A stretch of 60,000 nt of DNA from Lineus longissimus (taxonomy: Eukaryota; Nemertea; Pilidiophora; Heteronemertea; Lineidae), in the NCBI RefSeq assembly GCF_910592395.1, contig NC_088326.1, positions 5,029,001-5,089,000 on the forward strand, written 5' to 3'. Below, one piece after another: positions 32,887 to 43,716 of this stretch (position 1 is its first letter; the number at the start of each line of letters is the position of its first letter). Both the position numbers and the translations under genes were made by a program. Under the pieces are notes generated by a model that made no database searches, was not told the origin of the DNA, and saw only the letters and a program-made list of their open reading frames with translations.

Positions 32887-33095
32887 TTTTGGATAATGAA
32901 GACAGTAAAAAGGCCATTTATTTTAAGGAATTAACCCATTGAGCTGTAGTATTCCCTAAGTAATATATATATGAGGTGGCTGGTTCTTAGGGGTTTCTAA
33001 GCTAATTTGAGACAAAAAGGTCTGTAAGGGCTTTGGTCAAAATGGCTTCAAAATACCTATTATTCCTATCACCTCATATATATACATGTATTACT
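32887..33095 (-). repeat. Right terminal inverted repeat of Polinton A
   Basis: Complementary to 15,077-15,279 with few differences. The outer arm carries an extra ACATGT, so its terminal hairpin is slightly imperfect, unlike the left one. Followed directly by the TACCAG duplication. Confidence 0.9.
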
Positions 33096-33101
33096 TACCA
33101 G

Positions 33102-34091
33102 TAGTCACGACTGAGCTGACATATGTGTGTAGGCCTATTTATTGATTATACATGTTACTGGGTTGTGTTGGTGACATGTGTTGGTGACATGTGAGTAAGA
33201 GCAAAACTTTCCAGGTAAAATTATTATTAGGAAACCTTATGTCCGGACTTTACAGGTAGATAAATAATGAATATCTATTGTGTACAATACAGAGCTTTCA
33301 AGTCAAATACGGGTAAAATAACCTGCCATAAACCGCCAATGGACATGGCTATGTTACAGTTAAATGTAGAAGATGTAGGAACAAGAATCCGTGCCATACC
33401 TGTCGATCGACGGACAAGAAAATGCGAAATCCGTTGATCGACGGATAGGGTTAGTTTTGGTTTATAACATTAGATGGTGATACCCAAGCTCATTAAATGC
33501 AATCTCTGCCCTGGCATTAGCGAGGCAGACATTAGTTCGGGTCGCAAGGCATCTTGGGTTAATATGATTAGCAGAATGGGTGGGCAGGAAGGCCACGCTT
33601 AATGCGTTTCAAGCTGAAAAATTCGCAGAAATCTTTGCGGATTCCGTCTCATTAAACGATCCTTTTCCCAGTTATTCTGTAGATAAGCCTCCTCAGGTAA
33701 ATCGTGATGAATAGATAAACCGAGCTGCAGGTCGTTATTATGAAAGTAAAATGGGGTTTAAAAGGAGTCCTCAAGATTACTTTAAAAAATGTTTGTGTCA
33801 AGTCGAAGTGCAAAATACCCCTTAGCCGTTTTGATTTCCTCAATATCTACCATACCCAAAAAAATATTACTAGCTTGTTAGTGTCAGATGACTGCTAGGC
33901 GAAGTCATTAAAACATTTTTGTTGAAAATATTTTTTGATTGAAATATTTTTCGAATTTTACAAAATCTTAAAAAACCTGTGTTTTCCTGGCATTTTTGCA
34001 GGCCATAATTGGAAACATTCTGGGAGTGAAAGAGTTTTAAGAGGTAATTGAAGAAACTATTATTTGGTAAACATGGAAAGGATGTACAAAT
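33102..34091. other. Intergenic DNA without recognised gene
   Basis: A short direct repeat (GTTGGTGACATGTG twice) lies near 33,165-33,193. Otherwise AT-rich with short open stretches of no recognised family. Confidence 0.55.
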
Positions 34092-34149
34092 ATGAACATG
34101 TACCCTTAAAAGAGTTCTTTATCCGGCGTGGAAACCAATAGGGTCCTGA

Positions 34150-35648
34150 ACGGTAGTTGATAAAGCTTGGAATCAGTGAAACCTTGGAACCAGTGATAAA
34201 CCTTGGAATCAGTCCTAAAAATGCATAAAAACATGAAATAATGCCATTCGAACCTAACGTGGTTACGAATCAACATTTGGAGCTTATTCTTACATGATCA
34301 GATCGGAATTTTATGGTAATTTAGAAATCTGTCGCATATCCGATTCAATAGTCTATATTTTAGAACAACCCAGTTGTCACGATCTAGCCATTGAAAGAGG
34401 TAGATACAAAAAACTTAGAGTTGAAGAGAGGGTGTGTTCTTGTGATGGGACTTCAATAGAAGACGAGGTTCACTTTCTAACTGCCTGCCCAAAATATGAT
34501 GCTTCAAGGAACGATTTTTTCTCAGTTATCAATGAGAACAACATCAACTTTTCAGGTCTCTCACCAGGAAATAAGTTTATCTGGCTTCTTTCAAATGAGG
34601 ACCCTGGAATTTGTCAGAAGCTATCATCATTTTTACAGAAATGCTTTTCTGATCGCATAAAATAAGGACCTCCTCTCTCCCACCTACTAGTATCTACTCC
34701 AGGTTTGACCCCGGTAGTAGACTTTATATTGTTACTTTTGTCATGTATCCTTTGTATGTCTTATGTACTTTCAATCAAAATCATTGTATTTCTATTGTAC
34801 CATGTGTACCTTTGCCCTCCGGGCCTTTTGATTAATAAACTAATTTGAATTTGAATTTGAATTTTGTACCTCGCCTCCAGTGTACAGTACTGATCTCCCA
34901 AATATGGGAAGACACGCCCACCACACACCCATAATATGGACCAATAGCGCTCCTCTTATAAATACGCCACCACCACGCGGGGCCTATTTGAACTACGGAT
35001 CGGTCTGTTCATACAGGGTGATACAGAGAAAATTGGGGGCCTGTCATGCATTATGCATGGATAAGGTTGACGACTATGTCTAGGCCTAATTGTCTATGAT
35101 TGACTGATATTTTATAACAATGAATAAAAGAAGCCTAGTCATGTATGTTTATTACCGAAGTTTGCGGATGAAAATTTCCTTCGCCGTGAGCGATTTCTTA
35201 CATCTTCCAGTACGCATCGAGGGATGCAGAGATCTTTGTGACGTCACCAGTTCTAAGCGGTTTTTTTTATTCACGTGTGTGTTTGTCCTATGATCTCGTG
35301 CATCTATTACCGAGCATAATACTTTATCGTCTATGGAATACAAAACAATCATAAAAACTAATTTTTGCTTCCATTGAAGAGAAATAAAATATTTTAACGA
35401 CCACAGCGCATTGCCAATTGATGACGTCATCCTCCACATTAAAAATGTTGGCTTCTGAACTAACTGGCAAATTGCTATCAATAAAGTCAGCTGGGACGAG
35501 ACTGTCAGTTGGGAGGGTATAAATCGTGGAAGGAACGCACCCGATTTCCCGCGCTATTTGCACAGTGATTCCATGGTTTACATTGAATATTCCAAGGTTT
35601 ATCAGTGTTTCCAAGGTTTCACTAATTCCATACTTTATCAACTACCGT
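34150..35648. mobile_element. 1.5-kb DNA transposon with ~60-bp TIRs and 5-bp duplication
   Basis: Starts ACGGTAGTTGATAAAG and ends with its complement. The inverted repeat continues about 60 bp through ACCTTGGAA-type repeats. CCTGA flanks both sides (34,145-34,149 and 35,649-35,653), and removal restores the zinc-protein coding sequence of fragment D. No transposase is seen. The interior includes a LINE 3' fragment. The superfamily is not assigned. Confidence 0.8.
34290..34868 (+). pseudogene. Non-LTR retrotransposon (LINE) 3' end
   Basis: A 123-codon frame (34,294-34,665) carries the C-terminal signature of LINE polyproteins: ...LAIERGRYKKL...RVCSCDGTSIEDEVHFLTACPKYD (a CxxC...H...C zinc-like tail). 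It is followed by a short 3' UTR with CCCTCCGGGCC hairpin, AATAAA and a (GAATTT)n terminal microsatellite at about 34,843-34,864, as in CR1/L2-like LINEs. 5'-truncated. Confidence 0.75.
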
Positions 35649-36667
35649 CCTGAACAGGGTTTTATTTGTCCTGGGGATATCACTGGTATGCCAATTGACA
35701 AAAGTCATGAGAGCAAAGCTCGAATTCCTGATGTACGTACGAGCCCTACTCCTGATGTGCCTATGAACACTCTACCAAGAATGAAACAGTATGACACAAG
35801 CACTGAAACGGATGCCGTATTATGCCACAATTCAAAAAGATGGACGCTGTCTGATAACAAGAGAGACTTAAACCCAATGAGGCATGGTGATGTTCTGCCT
35901 CAATTGTAAATCGCTTGCTTACGGTACTGTGGTCTTCAAACATCTTGAGATTAACATTGGGAATAAGAAACGATACTTTGACTTCATAATTAGAATGCTT
36001 GGCCAGAGACGTCTATCAGAAACAGTAGTAAATTATTTAAGAGATACTGTTAAAATTTCTTTGCAGGGCTACTTCTCAAGCCCAAGGAAATGGTTATGTA
36101 ATTCAAGATATGAAAAGACAATTCAGTGCTCATTTAAAACTGGCACCAGCAATCTCCCATCCTAATTGCGACGTCAGCGGTGTCCTGGTCATGCACTGCC
36201 TTTCGAATTCGCTGTGATGACTATAACTGATTTTTAGAGACAGAATTCATTAACAGGACACTTGATAAGCCGAAATCAACTGAAGACAATTTTACAGATT
36301 TGAGGCTAGTTTACCATGCATATCTCAGATACCTACATTATTGTAACCAATTACCGTGTGTTTTAACACCAAGTTTTTGATCAATTAAAAATAGATTATT
36401 TAGTGCTGAATGTAGTGAAGAACGAATGACTGATTTGAATCAACTATAGCTGGATTTCACAAGAAGTTTTTTCTTCAAGACTTTCAGGATTGTGAAAGAA
36501 GATGACGACGCATTAACGTTTTCCTTAGTGTCCTGGAAAGGTCAAGAGAGTGAAACAGTCCGGGTCTTACCATGTAGCTTAAAGGCCCAACAATCTATTC
36601 GAGCTTTGCTTTTATGTCGAAGTCAGAGTCGAAACAATAAGGTTGGATTTCCATACTATTAGATACA

Positions 36668-36865
36668 ATGAATAATCAGACATCAGCAGTAATTCAGCAG
36701 CAAATGAAACAGATGAGAGTAATTGATCCATGTTCAAACCCAGTTGACCCCATTGCAACTAATTTCCAACAGAATGCAGCTAACTTTCAATAGAACAATG
36801 CTAGTTACCAACAGATCAACATGATTTGCATGATTTGCATGATTTGCAGGATGTGATTGACGCTG
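36668..36865 (+). pseudogene. Polinton fragment D: Gln/Asn-rich protein remnant
   Basis: Starts MNNQTSAVIQQQMKQ, matching MNNQQMNSHTSAVIEQQMKQ of B (57,346 end). An in-frame stop follows within 50 codons and homology ends near 36,865 after short GATTTGCAT repeats. Confidence 0.75.
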
Positions 36866-37219
36866 AACGTGATTATTTTGCACAGTTGAGGCGTTCTTTA
36901 TATTTCTACGTATGGGATGCTAAGTATGACACAATTCGAGCAGATTGTCAAATGTTATGTCTTGATGGTCGTTCCAGCCTTTCCTTTTGAGGAAACCTGT
37001 GGTGTCGGGTATCATGAGACTTGTAGGGGGCATATGTTAGGGTAATGTCAACCTTACCATCCGAGAAGGACGTCCTCGTGTCGCCGACGGGTCCGGTCGG
37101 GTGCTTGCAAAATTTACACACCACGGCGGAATTGAGGTCAATATGACGTAACATACAATTTTGGGACGTCATACGATGTAAATGGCAGCCTCCATCTCAT
37201 GGACCAGTGCAGTTTTTTT
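36866..37219. other. Intergenic DNA without recognised gene
   Basis: No family recognised. It lies between fragment D and the LINE fragment. Confidence 0.5.
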
Positions 37220-38848
37220 GAGTGAATAAAACGAACTGTCAAGATTGCTGTGACCCTCAATTTGGGATTAGGTCAGGCCTAGGTACTGATCAGGCATGTG
37301 CTTATCTTCACGACACTGTCACTTATTTCAACTGAAACTCCAGTCCTGTATATGTATGTAGTCTGGATGCAGAGAAATGCTTTGACCGTACAGTGGAACC
37401 CCGGTAACACGACCACTCATGGGACCGTGGTCGGAGTGGTCGTGTTACCGGGGTGGTCGTGTTAGGGAAGTTGGGAATCCCCAGACGAAATACATGATTA
37501 TTTTTCCCGCCAAAATTGCCGACTGCATGGCGTGTGTACGCTGTACTACCATAGCAACGCTGCCTGATTGAGATAATGCACGCTCCAAAGTTTTGTTATC
37601 ATGCCTCGCAAGAACAGTTCGTCGATAAAATTACATGTTACATTCTCAGAATGAGTTAGAAAAGGTAATTTTGTAACTCATTTTATCCACAAAGTTTCAT
37701 TATCTGCCCGACGTGACGCATTTGCGGGCAATTTGGTGAATCATCCTCCATGTACCCGACTGTTTGTGACGATTGAAGTAAACTTGTCGTATGATTCCGA
37801 AAATATGCGAAAATAAATTAGCGGCGAGTTCCAAGATTCATCAGCAATTCACACCTGAGAAGATGAGTTGAGTAATGCTACAGTTTTAATCAAGTCTATT
37901 TTCAGTCAAAATATTTAAAGAAATATAAAATGATACTGTAGTAAATCAACCAAGTTCTCCATATCATAAAACATTCAAACGTCTCGCAAGCTTGTTATTG
38001 TCATAAGTGTGGTCTTCAAACTACCCGCCGTTTATTATAAGTTCATATGCAAATCACGCAAATCACATGATTTCGCTGCTGCTGAGTGCGCTTGTCTGGT
38101 ACTGAACTGGCTCAGTAATGAAAATAAACCATGAAAACGTTAGAAAAGGAAAGTTTATTTATTCATTTACACTTATACAATTGATCATACCTGCAAAATC
38201 ACATTGTATTTTTTGTTTTCATATGTATTCCCATGGCCATTGTCCCCGTCTCAACAAAGCTTGGCAGCGAGGTGCTAATTACTATGCCGCGGTCGCGACC
38301 GATTACGGCAATTAGGCCTGGTGGTCGGGTTAGCGGGGTTGATTTTCAGTTTGGGACCGGCCAAGCCAGTGGTCGCGGGCGGGGTACCGGTGTGGTCGTC
38401 TTAGCGGGGGTCTCTTAATGGTAATTAGAGAGGAAACCATTCGGGACCGGACAATCGTGGTCGCGTTGGCGGGGTGGTCGCGTTACTGAGGTGGTCGCCA
38501 ACCGGGGTTCCACTGTATTTGGTATGATGGCATCTAATTGCATATGCTACTACCTCGTATCCCTCTGAACCATTGGGTCACTTTGTATGAATGGTATTCC
38601 CGCCTTAGAACACTGGTTGTGTGGAATGGATATTATATTGAAAAGTTTAGAGTAGCCAGGGGGATTCGTCAGGGGAGTATTCTACCCCCTCTTCTTTTTA
38701 TCATGTTCACTGATGATTTACTTAAAGAACTTTCTGCCTCAGGTTTTGGTGTGCGTGTTTCCCAGTTTTTATTCAATTAGCTTGCATATGCTGATGATGT
38801 AAACCTTATGGCCTCAAGTGTCCCTGGGCTTCAGGGGTTAATTGATAT
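37220..38848 (+). pseudogene. LINE reverse transcriptase fragment, split by a pogo-like element
   Basis: Left part 37,220-37,390 reads FGIRSGLGTDQACAYLHD and SLDAEKCFDR (RT motif with catalytic Asp). It continues at 38,518 as WYDG, then GIRQGSILPPLLFIMFTDDL and, after a stop, LAYADDVNLMAS (YADD catalytic motif). A Gypsy LTR cuts it off at 38,849. Stops and frameshifts mark it as dead. The rest of this LINE is not visible. Confidence 0.8.
37391..38515. mobile_element. pogo/Tigger-like non-autonomous DNA transposon
   Basis: Flanked by TA on both sides (37,389-37,390 and 38,516-38,517). The ends are CAGTGGAACCCCGGT and its complement. Removal rejoins the LINE RT sequence (CFDR|WYDG). Subterminal regions hold many GTGGTCGYGTTASCGGGG repeats. 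No transposase gene. TA duplication and a CAGT terminus fit the pogo branch of Tc1/mariner. Confidence 0.85.
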
Positions 38849-39042
38849 TGTATTATCCGGAGGGCTAGAACTCGGCAGGGACGCCTTCGAGTTCCGGATA
38901 AATCGGTTTTAGATGGACCGTGAACAGACTCGACCCAACTCGCAAGTCAGCCATCATGTAACAACTTTATTATTACTGCGCAGCCGCAGTAGGGACAACA
39001 AGATACAAGGCGCCAATTATGAACAGCTCTCAGTGCACTACA
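38849..39042 (-). repeat. 3' LTR of the Gypsy element
   Basis: On the minus strand it begins TGTAGTGCACTGAGAGC directly after a purine tract (AGGAGGGAGGAA at 39,043-39,054) and ends CCGGATAATACA, so it has TG...CA ends, about 194 bp. The 5' LTR lies outside the window beyond Polinton B. Confidence 0.7.
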
Positions 39043-39544
39043 TTCCTCCCTCCTAAAGACCTACTACAAGCATACATCAGTCCAACCAATGCTCCCATCG
39101 TTGTCTCAAATTACCGTACTCAATGATATCTCTAAAGTCTCTTGAAATTACCTTGTACCTGGAACTTAGTACAGTGTTCTTTATAAACGTATCAAAACCA
39201 AATACCCTAACCTGGGTAAAACACATACAACACATGACTACTAACAGAGGCTATGATCCTCAGTTTCAAAACTGTTACCAACATAATCACCTAGGAGATC
39301 AAAACCCCTGTAGCTCAAATAGCTTGATTTTACCAAGATAGTACAATGCAATGATAATCACAAAAATAGTAAATCACAAGTAGTAAATCCTGTGATGAAT
39401 CCTGTAATGAACACTAGGAAAAAACAACACACAATCAGAACTGTAAGATGCCCAATGTCCCAACTTACACAGTGATTATCAACAAACTCTGAAAACACCC
39501 ATGATCATAACTAACCCATCGACTGTCAGTGAGTGTCACTACTC
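39043..39544 (-). other. Gypsy 3' untranslated region and polypurine tract
   Basis: About 500 bp between the end of the pol frame and the LTR. No further gene seen. Confidence 0.6.
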
Positions 39545-42500
39545 TCACCCATGACTTTCAATCAGTCTGTCTGGTCCTTTCCGGTTTGCTCGTCTTGGGT
39601 ATCTTGGAGAAGTTCCACCAACCTCAGAACGCTCGTTTAACACATTGGGGTTAGATACCGGTGCCAATGCACTACCAACAGAAGAACCCGGAGTAGGAGT
39701 GTCCACAGGATCGGGTGACACAACTTCCACAATAGGAGCGGCCGGCGGTCCTTCAGACTCTAACCTTGCAGGTTCAGTTTCGCCACTTTTCTGCAAATGA
39801 TCAACATGAACATAGCGGTTGCGAGATCCAACGCGAACGACATATGACTGTGGTCCAAGCACTTTCACCACTTTACCAGGGAGCCATTTCACATTTCCTC
39901 CTCCCCTCGTATTCTTAACGCGCACGACCTCGTTTTGACTGAATGTACGCATTTTCACTCCACGTTGATCATGAATGTCCACCATCTTCTGTTGCTTCTG
40001 AGTCACAGACTTGTTCAAGTCTGGTCTGAGGATAGAAAAACGGGTTCTAAGTCCACGTTTCAGAACTAAGTCAGCGGGCGACTGACCCGTTGTACAATGC
40101 GGTGTACTGCGGTATGTAAGAAGAAAATCATCGACGCGTTGCTTTGCCGACAATTTGGGTTCTGAACCCTTCCTTTCTGCATAGTAATGTTTCTTGAAAG
40201 CCTTCTTTGCTTCCTTGACAATGTTCTCAGCAGCCCCGTTTGTCTGAGGGTGGTATGGGGGTGAGAGTGTGTGCTTAATCCCATTTCTGCTACAGAAATC
40301 TTCGAACACCTGCGATATGAATTGAGGGCCGTTATCAGAGACGCATTCTATCGGTAGACCGAAGCGCGCGAACCAACTGCGTAAGACATCAACGGTTTTC
40401 TCAGCAGTGGTGTTCTGATACATCAGTTCAATCTCAACCCATTTGCTATGAGCATCAACTAGCAGCAAATAGTTCAACTGTTCAAGGTATCCAAAGTCAA
40501 TATGCACACGTTCCCAAAACTTGGTTGGGTATGGCCATGGAATCAATGGTACTGGTCCTGGGTTGCTTTGGAAAGCAAGACACGCGTCACAGGATTTAAC
40601 CAGCGCTTCGATATCCACATCGATACCAGGATACCATAGATAACTTCTTGCCATCGCTTTCATGCGAACCATCCCAAAATGTTCATGATGTAGCTCCTTT
40701 AACAAGCGACTACGGAACTTAGGCGGAATCACCACGCGAATTCCCCATAGCAGACAGCCTTGGTCCGCGGAAAGTTCATCTCGACGTTTCCAATACTCGA
40801 CTATGTCCGGATCTTTCCCTTGGTCTGGCCATCCATGCATGACATAGTGATACACACGTGACAAGATCGGATCTTTCCTAGTTTGCTCACTAATGTCCTC
40901 CGCAGAAACTGGTAGTTCATCAACCATACTGAAATAGTTGATTTTCAACTCAGTAGCAGTTTGACAGTCATCTACTGGGAAGCGCGACAACATATCAGAA
41001 TTTGCATGATCCTTTGATCGACGGTAATGTATGGTATAGTCATAGGCCATTAGTATCAGAGCCCATCTCTGCAATCTGAGCGCAGCTAGGGTCGGTACCC
41101 CAGTCTTTGGTCCAAATATGGTAGTCAACGGCTCATGATCTGTAATCAACTCGAATTTTCTGCCATACAAATATTTATGGAATTTCTTAACTCCATAAAT
41201 GATTCCAAGTCCCTCTTTTTCAATTTGCGCATAATTACGCTCGCTATCGGTCAATGATCGCGACGCAAAAGCTATCGGTCTCTCGGATCCATCTTCCATG
41301 CGGTGCGAAATCAAAGCTCCAACTCCTGTGGGCGAAGCATCGGTAGCTAAGATGAGAGGCTTAGCAGGGTCGTAATGAACCAAGATACGATCACTAGTCA
41401 GTTCGTCTTTAACACTTTGCAGCGCCTCATCACACTCATGAGACCACTGCCAGGGAGTATTATTGCGCAACAACCTGTATAGCGGGGCGAACTTGGTCGA
41501 CATATTGGGTATGAACGACCCATAATACCCCACGATCCCTAGAAATGTACGCAGTTCGGATACATTCTCCGGTTTTCTCGCATTCAGAATTGCATCAACC
41601 TTGTATTTCATGCATGCGCGACCTTCAGCGTTTATCATATGTCCAAAGTAGGACACTTCTGGAACTTTGAATTTGCATTTAGGTCTTTTGGCAACCACAT
41701 TGTGATCTGCCAACTGCTTTAGCACTGTGTCCAGGCTATCCACGTGCTCGGGAATCTTGGTCCCAATGAGAATGTCATCGAGAATGCTTGCCACACCCTT
41801 CTGGTTTCCTAGGATTCTATCAATCACGGATTGGAATATAGAGGGCGCTGATTTAATCCCGAATGGTAGTTTTCTGTATCTATATAATCCCTGATGCGTA
41901 TTTATAGTACAGAGTTCCCTCGAATTCTCCGTCAATTCCAACTGTTGGTATGCATGGCTGAGGTCAATCTTTGAGAATACCTCACTACCGGCTAGCGTTG
42001 CAAACAAGTCCTCTGAGGTTGGTAATGGATACGCATTATCCTCTATCAGCGGATTTATTGTCACTTTATAGTCTCCGCAGATCCTAATCTGTCCATCACT
42101 TTTAGATACAACAACAATGGGTGATGCCCATTCACTTGTGGTACATTTTTCCAACACACCCGCTTTCTCTAATCTATCTAACTCTAGGCCTACTTTCTCC
42201 CTTAGAGCATATGGAACAGGCCTAGCTTTCTTGAACACCGGACTACATGATTCTTTCAAGCGAATATCGGCCTTGTAGCCACGGATGGTACCCATCTCAT
42301 TTGAGAACACATGAGGGTACTTATCTAACACTTTCTGAATTTCAGGATCACTTGTGAGTGACATCACACTGAACAAACGATGCCAATCTAGCTTGATCAC
42401 ACTAAGCCAATTGCGCCCAAACAATGCTACTCTTTCGCCTTTGGTGACGTACAGAGGGAGCGAAGCCGTTTGCCCATTGTAGCAAACCTCGACCTTAAAT

Positions 42501-43375
42501 TCGCCCATGACTGGAATTTCATCACCGGAATAGCTTTTCAATTTCACATTGGTTGGAGACAATGGCAACACATCCTTGAATTTTTCCTGATATAACTCAT
42601 GCGGAATGACTGACACTGATGCGGCAGTGTCGACGGTGAATTGCACATTTTTGCCTGACACACCAACATCGACCTGAATTTCTGAACTTGAATCTCTCGC
42701 CGAATATATCGAATACAGCTCCTCGTCAGCTGAATCCCGTTTGGACTCAGTCACGTGATACTGCTTCTTGTGGCCTTGCTTTGTTCTGCAAACCTTGGCG
42801 AAATGTCCCATCTTTTCACATTTACGACATTCTACATTTTTAGCAGGACAACAATCATCTTTACCAAAGTGACCTTCGTTGCCACAACGATAACATTTGC
42901 CTTTCTTCTGCCCTTTTTGACCACCTTTGGGCCCTCTGTAATCATGCTTGGGCTTGCCGCCACTGGCACTCCCCCTCTTGGACGAGTGTGAAACACGATT
43001 TACAGAGTCAGCACTAGAGCTTGCACCTGAGTCAGCTTTTTCACTAGTGCCTAGGTCCATTGACTTCATTTGGTAATCGACCGCTTCTAGAGCTCTTGCC
43101 AAGTCCTGTGCTTGCTTTAGAGTCAGATCAACTTTTTCTAGGAGTTTCCTACGAAGTTTGGATGACTTACATTTATCGATAACCTGATCCCGAATATCCG
43201 CATCAATGTTAGTAAAGTTACAAAACTGTGCCTGTCTACGCAGCCTTGCCACGAATTGATCCACAGTTTCGTCTGCTTCCTGCTGCATAGCCCGAAACAC
43301 ATGTCTTTCGTATGGTTCGTTAACCTTGTGTACGAAGTGTGCATTTAGTGTACGTAATGCCTTCTCATAGTTGGT
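39545..43375 (-). CDS. gag-pol: Gypsy/Ty3 retrotransposon gag-pol, 5' truncated by Polinton B
   Basis: One uninterrupted frame of about 1,275 codons runs from the Polinton B junction. Counting from the methionine at 43,300, two CCHC zinc knuckles lie at residues about 136-171, the aspartic protease core FTVDTAASVSVI near 221, and reverse transcriptase with FSKIDLSHAYQQL and the catalytic SILDDILIG (the usual Tyr/Phe before L-DD is Ile here) near 510. RNase H (ILATDASPTGVGAL) is near 645. The integrase has an H-H-C-C zinc site (HHEHFGM...KSCDACL), the Asp of LVDAHSKW, the Asp of VSDNGPQF and a Glu in GAAENIVKEAKK. The frame is open upstream of 43,300 through NYEKALRTLNAHF up to 43,375, showing that gag is cut by the insertion. 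Gag and Pol are in one frame without a shift. The coding part is intact, so the retrotransposon was young when hit. Confidence 0.93.
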   Translation of the reverse strand, partial: TNYEKALRTLNAHFVHKVNEPYERHVFRAMQQEADETVDQFVARLRRQAQFCNFTNIDADIRDQVIDKCKSSKLRRKLLEKVDLTLKQAQDLARALEAVDYQMKSMDLGTSEKADSGASSSADSVNRVSHSSKRGSASGGKPKHDYRGPKGGQKGQKKGKCYRCGNEGHFGKDDCCPAKNVECRKCEKMGHFAKVCRTKQGHKKQYHVTESKRDSADEELYSIYSARDSSSEIQVDVGVSGKNVQFTVDTAASVSVIPHELYQEKFKDVLPLSPTNVKLKSYSGDEIPVMGEFKVEVCYNGQTASLPLYVTKGERVALFGRNWLSVIKLDWHRLFSVMSLTSDPEIQKVLDKYPHVFSNEMGTIRGYKADIRLKESCSPVFKKARPVPYALREKVGLELDRLEKAGVLEKCTTSEWASPIVVVSKSDGQIRICGDYKVTINPLIEDNAYPLPTSEDLFATLAGSEVFSKIDLSHAYQQLELTENSRELCTINTHQGLYRYRKLPFGIKSAPSIFQSVIDRILGNQKGVASILDDILIGTKIPEHVDSLDTVLKQLADHNVVAKRPKCKFKVPEVSYFGHMINAEGRACMKYKVDAILNARKPENVSELRTFLGIVGYYGSFIPNMSTKFAPLYRLLRNNTPWQWSHECDEALQSVKDELTSDRILVHYDPAKPLILATDASPTGVGALISHRMEDGSERPIAFASRSLTDSERNYAQIEKEGLGIIYGVKKFHKYLYGRKFELITDHEPLTTIFGPKTGVPTLAALRLQRWALILMAYDYTIHYRRSKDHANSDMLSRFPVDDCQTATELKINYFSMVDELPVSAEDISEQTRKDPILSRVYHYVMHGWPDQGKDPDIVEYWKRRDELSADQGCLLWGIRVVIPPKFRSRLLKELHHEHFGMVRMKAMARSYLWYPGIDVDIEALVKSCDACLAFQSNPGPVPLIPWPYPTKFWERVHIDFGYLEQLNYLLLVDAHSKWVEIELMYQNTTAEKTVDVLRSWFARFGLPIECVSDNGPQFISQVFEDFCSRNGIKHTLSPPYHPQTNGAAENIVKEAKKAFKKHYYAERKGSEPKLSAKQRVDDFLLTYRSTPHCTTGQSPADLVLKRGLRTRFSILRPDLNKSVTQKQQKMVDIHDQRGVKMRTFSQNEVVRVKNTRGGGNVKWLPGKVVKVLGPQSYVVRVGSRNRYVHVDHLQKSGETEPARLESEGPPAAPIVEVVSPDPVDTPTPGSSVGSALAPVSNPNVLNERSEVGGTSPRYPRRANRKGPDRLIESHG

Positions 43376-43505
43376 AGAATATATGTATTGTGGTGGTAGG
43401 AATGTAGGTAATTCTAAGCTATTTTAACAAAAGCCCTTACAGGCCTTTTTGTCTCAAATTAGCTTAGAAACCCCTAAGAACCAGACACCACAATACATAT
43501 ATTCT
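43376..43505 (+). repeat. Terminal hairpin of Polinton B left TIR
   Basis: The outer 20 bp (AGAATATATGTATTGTGGTG) is perfectly complementary to 43,486-43,505. The loop shares AAAGCCCTTACAGGCC and CTTAGAAACCCCTAAG with A, but the arm sequence differs from that of A while keeping full self-complementarity. Confidence 0.9.
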
Positions 43506-43716
43506 ATCATTCATTAGATTCCCAGTGAAGCGTTGCAATGAAATGGTCAGGGAAATGGTAAGGGAATACTAGAGTTCAATGGGTTAATGTAATCATGACT
43601 TACTGTATTCCAACAGAAAGTACACGTCAATAGCTTTTTTCCGTGCATTTTACCTGATATATGAGGTTGGCACTGTTCACTGCATGTACATAATTTTACT
43701 AGTAAATAAATAGAAA

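Larger units (their letters stand above)
15077..33095. mobile_element. Polinton/Maverick A, full length (18,019 bp), decayed
   Basis: Bounded by ~205-bp terminal inverted repeats that begin AG and end CT, as Polintons do. It is flanked by a perfect 6-bp target duplication TACCAG (15,071-15,076 and 33,096-33,101). It carries the gene set of this family: 452-aa protein, coiled-coil/hydrophobic protein, zinc protein, two membrane proteins, penton-like proteins, PolB, HNH-like protein, integrase, ATPase and major capsid protein. At least seven genes carry stops, frameshifts or deletions relative to element B, so this copy is probably immobile on its own. Confidence 0.95.
34092..36640 (+). pseudogene. 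Polinton fragment D: zinc-protein gene remnant, split by a transposon
   Basis: The 5' end (34,092-34,149) encodes MNMYPLKEFFIRR, matching MNKYISLKDYYSS of the 400-aa zinc protein. The gene resumes at 35,654 (QGFICPG versus KGYIRPR) after a 1.5-kb insertion and one copy of a 5-bp duplication. Homology continues to the LEINI-KRYF-D-I region and beyond, with many stops and shifts after about 36,160. One cysteine of the zinc site (CHNSKRW) is lost. The first twin-hairpin insertion of copies A and B is absent here. Degenerate units lie at 35,696-35,723 and about 36,597-36,628. Confidence 0.85.

Noticed and set aside
39545-43375. Endogenous retrovirus with env
   Set aside because: No env frame between pol and the 3' LTR, and the domain order and zinc knuckles fit a Gypsy/Ty3 retrotransposon.
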